Shown here: in pieces, positions 7,304 through 12,668 of the stretch
Layout: the number at the start of each line of letters is the position of its first letter
Numbering within the stretch: the first letter of the stretch is position 1
NCBI GenBank assembly: GCA_046481785.1
Contig: JAWOJF010000086.1
Span: forward strand, 1-12,668
DNA length: 12,668 bases
DNA from: JAWOJF01 sp046481785
Lineage (GTDB): Bacteria; Bacteroidota; Ignavibacteria; Ignavibacteriales; Ignavibacteriaceae
Direction of reading: 5' to 3'
The notes under the pieces: model-generated
The model's database searches: none
What the model saw: the letters and a program-made list of their open reading frames with translations, nothing else
What the model was told of the DNA's origin: nothing
Translations under genes and position numbers: made by a program

Positions 7304-7726
7304 GTGAAAGTTAAATTGTTAGTTTTGTTGTTATTACCGGTAATTTTTGTTTATTCAATGCCTGACTCAAATAGTCCTTCCCAGTTACTGGATCAGTATA
7401 CAGAGGGAGTAAAAGGCGCTTCAGTAAAATTACTGGAAAGCAGTATAGATGATAAATCTGTAATAATTGTAAAAAATAATATTATTGATAAAACCAATAA
7501 TTACGATAAAAACGAATTTATTAGCCTTATACAGAAAAAAATTATTGGTAACTGGAAAAGTGATTCCCAGGTTTCTTCTTTATATGAGGATGGAAATCAT
7601 GCCGCCTTTAAAATGGAAAATCTTAACGGCAAGATACAGTACCAGTCATATGTTACCTGTCTGAAATCAGGCGAAAACTGGAAAATTGTTAGTTTAGTTA
7701 TAGACATTAACAAAGTTTCCGAATAA
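7304..7726 (+). CDS. Small exported protein, probably NTF2-like (lumazine-binding-like) fold
   Basis: The protein has 140 residues. An N-terminal signal peptide (KVKLLVLLLLPVIFVYS, cleavage near residue 18-19) predicts export. The mature part has the layout of NTF2-like small domains: a helix (PSQLLDQYTEGVKGASVKLLESSI), a short-strand and helix region with KNEFISLIQKKIIGNW, then strands HAAFKMENLNGK, QSYVTCLKSGENWKIVSLVIDIN. The 'G-WKIV' ending is typical of the Lumazine_bd_2/SnoaL-like group, often annotated as hypothetical. No conserved catalytic residues can be assigned. The start is GTG (7304), needed to retain the signal peptide; only a weak GGGG-type ribosome site precedes it. The gene is divergent from the MetR-like regulator and ends at a strong hairpin, so it is a single-gene unit that the regulator might control. 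Confidence 0.75.
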   Translation: MKVKLLVLLLLPVIFVYSMPDSNSPSQLLDQYTEGVKGASVKLLESSIDDKSVIIVKNNIIDKTNNYDKNEFISLIQKKIIGNWKSDSQVSSLYEDGNHAAFKMENLNGKIQYQSYVTCLKSGENWKIVSLVIDINKVSE

Positions 7727-7743
7727 AAATATCTCTCCTATTG

Positions 7744-7795
7744 AGGCAGAAGCATACTATACACGAATGTTTCTGCCTTAACTTTTCATTTTATA
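7744..7795 (+). terminator. Rho-independent-type terminator after the NTF2-like gene
   Basis: A 12-bp stem (7744-7755 with 7767-7778, one G-U pair) closes an 11-nt loop and is followed by a T-rich stretch (ACTTTTCATTTT). It starts 17 bp past the stop codon and separates this gene from the decarboxylase. Confidence 0.65.
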
Positions 7796-7832
7796 CATTT
7801 ACTAATAATCATTTTTTAAAGTTAGGTTGCTT

Positions 7833-9305
7833 ATGCTTGATATTGATAAAATACTTAGGAATGAAGAAACTCTTGATCCCGAAGACTGGGATAAGATGCG
7901 GCATCTTGGCCATAAAATGATGGATGATATGTTCGATTATTTCCAGTCATTAAGAAACAGGCCTGTATGGAAAAGTCCGGATGAAGTAATGAAAGCAGCA
8001 TTAAACAAACCCGTACCCGCCCAGCCTGAAGATATAGACAAAACTTACTCCGATTTTTTAACAACTGTACTGCCGTTTAATAAAGGAAATGTTCATCCAA
8101 GGTTTTGGGCATGGGTTGAGGGGAACGGTACCCCTTTTGGAATGCTGGCTGATATGCTGGCATCCGGGTTAAATCCAAATCTTGGTGTGGCAAATACAAG
8201 CGCAGTTTATGTTGAGTACCAGGTAATAAATTGGATGAAAGAAATTTTAGGTTTTGATCCGGACGCAAGCGGACTGCTTGTAAGCGGCGGTTCTGTTGCT
8301 AATCTTGTTGGAATTGCAGTAGCAAGAAATTCCCTTGCAGAATTTAAGATCCGGGAGAATGGATTAACCGGTGTATCAGGCAAATTAACTATCTATTGCT
8401 CAACAGAAACACACAGTTCTGTGCAGAAAGCTGTTGAGCTGTTAGGCATAGGCAGCAATGCATTAAGAAAAATTCCGGTAAACAAAGATTTCCAAATTAG
8501 TATTGATACTTTAAAAGAAAAAATCAGTGAAGATAAAAAATCAGGCTTTATCCCGTTTTGTATAGTGGGCAATGCAGGCACAGTAAACACCGGCGCAATT
8601 GATCCGTTAAATGAGCTTGCGGATATTTGTGCAGAGGAAAACTTATGGCTTCATGTGGATGGTGCATTTGGTGCTTTTACTTATCTTGTGGATGAACTTA
8701 AGTTTATGGTTAAAGGAATGGAACGTGCCGATTCACTTGCATTTGATCTTCATAAATGGATGTACATGCCGTATGAAAGCGGATGTACTCTTATAAGAAA
8801 CCAGGAAAAACATAAAAATGCATTTGTGTTAACACCTGAATACCTGATTAAATTTGAAGAAGGACTAGCCGCAGGACCCGAACCGCTGAGTAATTACGGC
8901 ATTCAGCTTTCAAGAGGATTCAGAGCATTAAAAGTGTGGATGTCGTTAAAAGAACATGGAATAAATAAGTACAAAAAACTTATACGGCAGAATATTGCAC
9001 AGGCACAATACCTTGAAAGATTAATCTCCGGAAAAACTGAACTGGAGATTCTTGCACCTGTTCCGCTTAATATTGTTTGTTACAGGTTCGTTCAGCCGGG
9101 TATCAGCAATGAAGCGCTTGACAAGCTTAATAAAGATATTTTGATACAACTGCAATTAAGGGGTATAGCTGCTCCCAGTCATACAATTATAAATGGTAAA
9201 TTTGCATTACGCGCCGCCAATGTTAATCACCGGAGCAGGAAAGAGGATTTTGAAACCCTGGTTAATGAAACCGTAAAAATTGGGTATGAACTTTTAAAGA
9301 GATAA
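7833..9305 (+). CDS. Group II pyridoxal-phosphate-dependent amino acid decarboxylase (AADC-like)
   Basis: The protein has 490 residues, close to the usual 480-500 for aromatic-L-amino-acid decarboxylase relatives. Visible hallmarks are HPRFW (88-92), GLLVSGGSVAN (147-157, phosphate binding), ETHSS with the PLP-stacking His (about 194), NAGTVNTGAID (247-257), HVDGAFG with the pyridine-N-binding Asp (about 276), and DLHKWMYMPYESG with the Schiff-base Lys (about 308). NHRS near the C-terminus is also typical. All catalytic residues are present, so it should decarboxylate an amino acid to an amine plus CO2. The substrate (aromatic or other) cannot be read from the sequence. I chose ATG 7833 over the in-frame TTG at 7827 because TTAGG ends at 7826, leaving 6 bp to the ATG and none to the TTG. 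PhzF follows 120 bp downstream on the same strand. Confidence 0.93.
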   Translation: MLDIDKILRNEETLDPEDWDKMRHLGHKMMDDMFDYFQSLRNRPVWKSPDEVMKAALNKPVPAQPEDIDKTYSDFLTTVLPFNKGNVHPRFWAWVEGNGTPFGMLADMLASGLNPNLGVANTSAVYVEYQVINWMKEILGFDPDASGLLVSGGSVANLVGIAVARNSLAEFKIRENGLTGVSGKLTIYCSTETHSSVQKAVELLGIGSNALRKIPVNKDFQISIDTLKEKISEDKKSGFIPFCIVGNAGTVNTGAIDPLNELADICAEENLWLHVDGAFGAFTYLVDELKFMVKGMERADSLAFDLHKWMYMPYESGCTLIRNQEKHKNAFVLTPEYLIKFEEGLAAGPEPLSNYGIQLSRGFRALKVWMSLKEHGINKYKKLIRQNIAQAQYLERLISGKTELEILAPVPLNIVCYRFVQPGISNEALDKLNKDILIQLQLRGIAAPSHTIINGKFALRAANVNHRSRKEDFETLVNETVKIGYELLKR

Positions 9306-9311
9306 AAACAA

Positions 9312-9405
9312 TTTACCGCAGAGACGCGATGAAGAAACGCAAAGTACGCAAGTTAAAAAAATCTTTGCGTTCTCAGCGTTTTTCTTTTTGCGGCTTTGCG
9401 GTAAA
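9312..9405. repeat. 94-bp imperfect palindromic repeat element between decarboxylase and PhzF genes
   Basis: The ends TTTACCGCA (9312-9320) and TGCGGTAAA (9397-9405) are exact inverted repeats. The pairing continues imperfectly inward (GAGACGC with GCGGCTT; AACGCAAAG and ACGCAA with CTTTGCGTT and CAGCGTT) over nearly the whole element, leaving an A-rich centre. The 'ACCGCAGAGACGC...CTTTGCGGT' style is that of dispersed palindromic elements found in many bacterial genomes. In RNA it would form a long hairpin between the two genes. The element starts 6 bp after the decarboxylase stop. Confidence 0.75.
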
Positions 9406-9425
9406 CTGCCTTCCAAGGGAGATAT

Positions 9426-10331
9426 ATGAAAAAAATAAAAGTCTACCAGGTTGATTCTTTTACAAAAGAAAAATTAAAAGGTAATCCCGCCGGAGTTGTA
9501 ACAAATGCAGAGCTTCTTACCGAAGAAGAAATGCAGGCAATTGCACGCGAGTTGAACAATTCCGAAACAGCTTTTATTTTACCCCCTTCAGGCAGTGACC
9601 ATGAAGTATGGGTGAGGTTTTTTACCCCCACGAGGGAGGTACCCTCATGCGGACATGCAACCGTTGCAGCACATTATGTAAGGGCGCTGGAAAATAATTT
9701 TTCATCACGTACTTATAATCATAAAATTGGTATTGGTGTTCTGCCCGTTGAAATAGAAAAAACAAACGGCGCTTATAAGGTTATAATGACACAGGGAAAG
9801 CCGGAATTTTTATCCGTTATAGATGGAGAGAACAGGGCAGAACTCATACGGGCACTTCATCTTGATCAAAGCGATATGGATAACCGTGCCCCAATTCAGA
9901 TAGTAGATACAGGGCATTCCAAAGTAATGATATGTATAAAAAAGAGGGGAAAACTAAATTCACTTACCCCTGATTTCAGCCGGCTGAAAGAATTATCCAA
10001 AGTTATTAAATGCAACGGCTACTACGTTTTTACTTTTGATTCAGATAATAAAGATATACTAATACATGGCAGGATGTTTGCTCCTGCAATAGGCATAAAT
10101 GAAGATCCCGTTACGGGTAATGCCAATGGTCCCGCCGGCGCATACATTGTTAAATATAAATTAGCTGATATCCCGTCAACATATTTTTACTTCAGGGCAC
10201 AGCAGGGTGAGGCAATAAAACGTACCGGTATAGTTGATGTATATGTGGATATAGAAAACGGTGTGCCTGTTAAAACAAAAATCGGCGGAGAAGCAGTTGT
10301 AGTGTTTAAAACAGAGATTGAGATAGCTTAG
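9426..10331 (+). CDS. PhzF-family isomerase/epimerase
   Basis: The protein has 301 residues, within the family norm. It contains the tandem diaminopimelate-epimerase-like fold markers: VDSF (9-12), GNPAGVV (19-25), NNSETAF with the catalytic Glu (47), RFFTPTREVPSCGHAT (64-79, conserved His77), RMFAPAIGINEDPVTGNANGP (216-236, conserved Asp227), FRAQQGEAIKRTG (256-268) and IGGEAVVVF (286-294). Pseudomonas PhzF isomerises trans-2,3-dihydro-3-hydroxyanthranilate in phenazine synthesis. Most relatives, such as E. coli YddE, have no known substrate, and there is no phz cluster here, so phenazine synthesis should not be assumed. The ATG has AAGGGAG 4 bp upstream, a strong ribosome site. It follows the decarboxylase in the same orientation across a palindromic repeat; joint action is possible but unproven. 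Confidence 0.93.
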   Translation: MKKIKVYQVDSFTKEKLKGNPAGVVTNAELLTEEEMQAIARELNNSETAFILPPSGSDHEVWVRFFTPTREVPSCGHATVAAHYVRALENNFSSRTYNHKIGIGVLPVEIEKTNGAYKVIMTQGKPEFLSVIDGENRAELIRALHLDQSDMDNRAPIQIVDTGHSKVMICIKKRGKLNSLTPDFSRLKELSKVIKCNGYYVFTFDSDNKDILIHGRMFAPAIGINEDPVTGNANGPAGAYIVKYKLADIPSTYFYFRAQQGEAIKRTGIVDVYVDIENGVPVKTKIGGEAVVVFKTEIEIA

Positions 10332-10336
10332 TTTAT

Positions 10337-10379
10337 TTCTTAATCGTATTCGGATTTAACCTGAAGATTACGATAAGAA
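10337..10379. terminator. Imperfect hairpin between convergent phzF-like and radA genes
   Basis: TTCTTAATCGTA (10337-10348) pairs with TACGATAAGAA (10369-10379) with one bulged A, and an inner TTCGG/CCTGAA-type stem extends it. It lies 6 bp after the PhzF stop and about 58 bp beyond the radA stop. No clear T-tract follows on either strand, so a terminator role is tentative. Confidence 0.4.
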
Positions 10380-10436
10380 TAAGAAGGGCAGAAGAAATAT
10401 TTAATTCAATACCACTGCAGCATTACATTAAAAAAT

Positions 10437-11792
10437 TTACAATACCTGGTTTACTGCATCAACTAAATTTTCTACACCAATAATTTTAATCTTTCCGTCC
10501 GACTTTAATCCTTTTAAATTATTTTTAGGAATTATGATCCTGTTAAAGCCAAGCTTTTCTGCTTCCTGTATTCTTTTTTCTATATTGCCTACACTTCTTA
10601 CCTCACCGCCAAGGCCAACTTCACCAATAACAACTGTTTGGTTATCTGCAGCTTTATCAAGCAGACTTGAAGCGATGCTGCAGCAAACAGCAAGATCAAC
10701 GGCAGGTTCATCAATTTTTACACCCCCTGCCATATTAAGAAACACATTATTAGCTGAAAGTCTGTAAGCTGCCCGTTTTTCAAGAACAGCAAGAAGTATT
10801 GAAAGGCGTCTGTAATCAAAACCGGTTGCAACACGCTGCGGGTTACCGTAATTCGAAGGTGTAACAAGAGCCTGTACCTCAAGCAGTATCGGGCGTGTCC
10901 CTTCCATGCTTGATGTTACTACTGAACCGGAGACTTCCCTGTCACGTTCGCTTAAAAATAATTCACTGGGATTTTTAACTTCAGTTAATCCGTTCTCGCG
11001 CATTTCAAATATGCCAATCTCATTAGTACTGCCGAAACGGTTTTTTTGCGCACGCAAAATTCTGAATGAATGATGTGATTCTCCCTCAAACTGAATTACT
11101 GTATCTACCATGTGTTCAAGAATTTTAGGCCCGGCAATCATACCTTCTTTGGTTACGTGACCCACTATAATTACTGAATAATGTTTTTTCTTCGCTTCCT
11201 CCATTAATAATGAAGCACATTCTCTTATCTGTGTAATTGTGCCGGGAGAATTTTCAAGTTCGCTTCTGTATACTGTTTGAATTGAATCAACCACAACAAC
11301 AGCAGGGGAGAGGTTATTAATTGCTGCTATAATAGTATTAAGATCAGTTTCTGCAAGAACAAAAAAAGTATCAGAAGATATTTTTAAACGTGTAGCGCGT
11401 ATCTTAATCTGTTTTGATGATTCTTCGCCTGTAACATATAGTACTTTTTCTTTTATGTTTGCGGCGGCCTGCATAGCAAGAGTTGATTTACCGATCCCGG
11501 GATCACCGCCGAGCAGAATAACAGAGCCGGGCATAAGTCCCCCGCCAAGCACCCTGTCAAATTCGTTTATCTCAGTTTTTATGCGGTCTTCTTCTGTTGC
11601 GGAAATATCTTTGATTGTACTTATTGAAACATTATTAATTAATCCCTGACCATCGCGGCGGGATTTTTTAGAAGTCTCAACAATTTCCTCGGTGAAAGAG
11701 TTCCAGCTATCGCACTCAGGGCATTTGCCCAGCCACCGGAGAGATTCGTAACCGCAATTTGAGCAGATATATTTTATTTTTGTTTTTGACAT
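10437..11792 (-). CDS. radA: DNA repair/recombination ATPase RadA (Sms)
   Basis: The protein has 451 residues, matching bacterial RadA length. An N-terminal zinc finger has CxxC pairs at C10/C13 and C24/C27 in YICSNCGYESLRWLGKCPEC. The RecA-like ATPase core has Walker A GGDPGIGKST (95-104), Walker B VVVVDS (165-170) and the RadA-specific KNRFG motif (250-254). The C-terminal Lon-protease-like domain (about 300-451) includes GGVKIDEPAVDLA and GEVGLGGEVRSVGNIEKRIQEAEKLGF; RadA's version is not proteolytic. It is a helicase-like branch-migration motor on recombination intermediates with RecA. The ATG at 11792 gives the expected MSKTK start; upstream there is only a weak AAAGAAG. It is the last gene of a minus-strand series after alaS and the GxxExxY gene. 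The inverted repeat of the neighbouring cassette lies 17 bp upstream of its start. Confidence 0.97.
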   Translation of the reverse strand: MSKTKIKYICSNCGYESLRWLGKCPECDSWNSFTEEIVETSKKSRRDGQGLINNVSISTIKDISATEEDRIKTEINEFDRVLGGGLMPGSVILLGGDPGIGKSTLAMQAAANIKEKVLYVTGEESSKQIKIRATRLKISSDTFFVLAETDLNTIIAAINNLSPAVVVVDSIQTVYRSELENSPGTITQIRECASLLMEEAKKKHYSVIIVGHVTKEGMIAGPKILEHMVDTVIQFEGESHHSFRILRAQKNRFGSTNEIGIFEMRENGLTEVKNPSELFLSERDREVSGSVVTSSMEGTRPILLEVQALVTPSNYGNPQRVATGFDYRRLSILLAVLEKRAAYRLSANNVFLNMAGGVKIDEPAVDLAVCCSIASSLLDKAADNQTVVIGEVGLGGEVRSVGNIEKRIQEAEKLGFNRIIIPKNNLKGLKSDGKIKIIGVENLVDAVNQVL

Positions 11793-11813
11793 GAGAACAA
11801 CTTCTTTAGGAAC

Positions 11814-11850
11814 ACCACTTAGGCACTTAGAACACTAAGAAACACTTAGA
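11814..11850 (+). repeat. Left arm of the 37-bp inverted repeat
   Basis: Exact reverse complement of 12263-12299. It begins ACCACTTAGG and ends AACACTTAGA. Inside are four ACTTAG-like units, the third inverted (ACTAAG), so each arm can also fold on itself (CTTAG-aaca-CTAAG). It lies 5 bp from the stop codon of the enclosed gene. Confidence 0.95.
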
Positions 11851-11855
11851 AAAAA

Positions 11856-12263
11856 CTATTCTTTAGGTAACTTTGAAAACTCTTCTGTAACAAGTGGAAC
11901 AACACTCTTGGTTATATTATCACAATTAAAGTTTATTAGCAATCCTTTAGGAAGATTAGTTAGTTTGAGATAAGTTAACAACTGAGCTTTAAAAACAGGA
12001 TGTAAAACATCAACAGCTTTAAGTTCTACTATTACTAAATGTTCGACCACCAAATCAAGTTTTAGTATTTTGCCCAGATTCCGTCCCTTATATAAAACTG
12101 GTAAAACAACTTGTTTTTGCACACTATATTTATCACCAATTTCATCAAGCATACAGGATTCATATACTGATTCTAAAAGACCCGGTCCAAGATGTTTATG
12201 AACCTCAATAGCACACCCAACAATATCGTAAGCTATCTTATTGACGTATTTTTGAGTTAACAT
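11856..12263 (-). CDS. GxxExxY-family protein (PDDEXK nuclease superfamily)
   Basis: The protein has 135 residues, typical for the family. The naming motif is GLLESVY (28-34) in HKHLGPGLLESVYESCM. A nuclease-like core follows: LKLDLVVEHLVIVELKAVD, giving Asp70 and E80-x-K82 of a PD-(D/E)XK active site, then QLLTYLKLTNLPKGLLINFN (94-113). Family knowledge places it in the PDDEXK_3 group; its cellular role is not established. The putative catalytic residues are intact. It starts at ATG 12261-12263 with no Shine-Dalgarno sequence, because the 37-bp repeat arm abuts the start codon. It is sandwiched between alaS and radA in the same orientation and probably read through from alaS. Its placement within inverted repeats suggests it is the cargo, or possibly the mover, of a small mobile unit. 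Confidence 0.92.
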   Translation of the reverse strand: MLTQKYVNKIAYDIVGCAIEVHKHLGPGLLESVYESCMLDEIGDKYSVQKQVVLPVLYKGRNLGKILKLDLVVEHLVIVELKAVDVLHPVFKAQLLTYLKLTNLPKGLLINFNCDNITKSVVPLVTEEFSKLPKE

Positions 12264-12299
12264 CTAAGTGTTTCTTAGTGTTCTAAGTGCCTAAGTGGT
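12263..12299 (-). repeat. Right arm of the 37-bp inverted repeat
   Basis: Exact reverse complement of 11814-11850. Its innermost base (12263) is the first base of the ATG of the enclosed minus-strand gene, so the repeat is that gene's entire immediate 5' leader. It lies 12 bp from the alaS stop codon. Confidence 0.95.
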
Positions 12300-12311
12300 T
12301 TTCTTTTTGCT

Positions 12312-12668
12312 TTAAAGGAACTTTTTCACTACCTCTTCCACAGAGTTAAGTGCATGCGGAATTTGGGATACATCCTTGCCGCCGGCAGTTGCAAGATGCG
12401 GGCGCCCGCCGCCGCCGCCGCCAACCAATTTTGCAAGTTCTCCCACAATTTTACCTGCACTAAGTTTTTTCTCTTTTATTATATCATCACTTACGACACA
12501 CACAATACCGACTTTATCCTCAATTACAGCAAACAAAACCCCGATGCCTGTTTTTATTTTATTACGCATTTCATCGCCGAAGGATTTAAGCTCATCCATG
12601 TTATCAGCATTAACTTTAGATTTATAAATTTTCATGCCGCCGATCTCAGTAAAGGAAGTAAATACTGC
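12312..12668 (-). CDS. alaS: Alanyl-tRNA synthetase, C-terminal part (5' portion beyond window)
   Basis: The minus-strand frame is open to the window edge (upstream of Met at 12635 it reads AVFTSFTEIGG), so this is the 3' end of a longer gene and the Met is internal. The visible ~118 residues are the C-Ala/DHHA1 region of alanyl-tRNA synthetase: VGIVCVVSDDIIKEKKLSAGKIV, then the Gly-rich GELAKLVGGGGGGRPHLATAGG and VSQIPHALNSVEEVVKKFL at the end. The complete enzyme charges tRNA-Ala with alanine; this domain helps bring together the aminoacylation and editing sites on the tRNA. A free-standing DHHA1 protein is unlikely because the frame continues off the edge. The stop TAA is 12 bp from the right inverted-repeat arm. 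Confidence 0.92.
   Translation of the reverse strand, partial: AVFTSFTEIGGMKIYKSKVNADNMDELKSFGDEMRNKIKTGIGVLFAVIEDKVGIVCVVSDDIIKEKKLSAGKIVGELAKLVGGGGGGRPHLATAGGKDVSQIPHALNSVEEVVKKFL

Larger units (their letters stand above)
11810..12303. mobile_element. One-gene cassette bounded by 37-bp perfect inverted repeats
   Basis: The unit consists of one ORF (GxxExxY protein) whose start and stop nearly touch a 37-bp perfect inverted repeat, with a few more matching bases outward (40 of 41 positions across 11810-11850 and 12263-12303). Removing it leaves about 25 bp between alaS and radA, the spacing of an operon. No transposase is encoded, and no clear target duplication is visible (flanks CTTCTTTAG and TTTTTGCT). 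It therefore looks like a MITE-like or otherwise non-autonomous cassette, or one mobilised by its own nuclease-fold protein. Mobility is inferred from structure only. Confidence 0.6.

Noticed and set aside
7827..7832. TTG at 7827 as start of the decarboxylase
   Set aside because: The ribosome-binding sequence TTAGG ends at the base before it, leaving no spacing; the ATG at 7833 has a proper 6-bp gap.
9426..10331. Part of a phenazine biosynthesis cluster
   Set aside because: Only the PhzF-like gene is present; none of the other phz genes is nearby, and most PhzF relatives are unrelated to phenazines.
11814..12299. CRISPR-like array from the repeated ACTTAG units
   Set aside because: The units are 6-8 bp and directly abutting within each arm, the two arms are inverted, and there are no regular unique spacers or cas genes.
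12376..12627. Plus-strand ORF rich in proline opposite the alaS 3' end
   Set aside because: It is the antisense of the Gly-rich AlaRS C-terminal region (poly-Gly codons read as Pro). It has no ribosome site and no family resemblance.
12312..12635. Stand-alone DHHA1/AlaX-like small protein
   Set aside because: The frame continues without a stop to the window edge, and the sequence order matches the end of full-length alanyl-tRNA synthetase.

Overview
This AT-rich window (roughly 35-40% GC by eye) most likely comes from a member of the Ignavibacteria/Chlorobiota side of the Bacteroidota (FCB) group. Three things point there. A secreted beta-helix protein ends in a textbook type IX secretion sorting domain with the NYPNPFNPVTKI signature. 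The primary sigma factor is the short form of about 286 residues that lacks region 1.1, as in Bacteroidota and Chlorobiota. Some upstream regions carry the Bacteroidota -7 motif TAnnTTTG. The species cannot be named from the sequence alone.

Layout. Positions 2-1447 (+) hold the C-terminal part of a large exported protein whose start lies outside the window. Positions 1719-2588 (+) encode a two-transmembrane SPFH/prohibitin-like protein. It ends at a bidirectional terminator that also serves the converging primary sigma factor gene (2689-3549, -). After a 379-bp spacer with a candidate sigma-gene promoter comes a large minus-strand gene (3929-6145) for a secreted parallel beta-helix protein. 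A MetR-like LysR regulator (6288-7184, -) follows, and it diverges from a small exported NTF2-like protein (7304-7726, +). Their 119-bp intergenic region is dense with promoter and dyad signals. Next come a group II PLP-dependent decarboxylase (7833-9305, +) and a PhzF-family isomerase (9426-10331, +), separated by a 94-bp imperfect palindromic repeat. The right end is entirely minus strand: the 3' end of alaS (12312-12668, running off the window), a GxxExxY-family PDDEXK protein (11856-12263), and radA (10437-11792).

The most notable structure is at the right end. The GxxExxY gene is tightly bracketed by a perfect 37-bp inverted repeat (11814-11850 and 12263-12299). One arm ends on the first base of the start codon, and the other begins 5 bp after the stop codon. 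Without this 494-bp unit, alaS and radA would lie about 25 bp apart. It therefore looks like a one-gene mobile cassette inserted in a tight alaS-radA spacer. The 9312-9405 palindrome is a second, unrelated dispersed-repeat candidate.

Most other genes are housekeeping (sigA, radA, alaS) or ordinary members of known families. The decarboxylase and PhzF genes may act on related amino-acid-derived substrates, but nothing in the window fixes their substrates. No tRNA, rRNA, CRISPR array or conventional IS transposase was seen.
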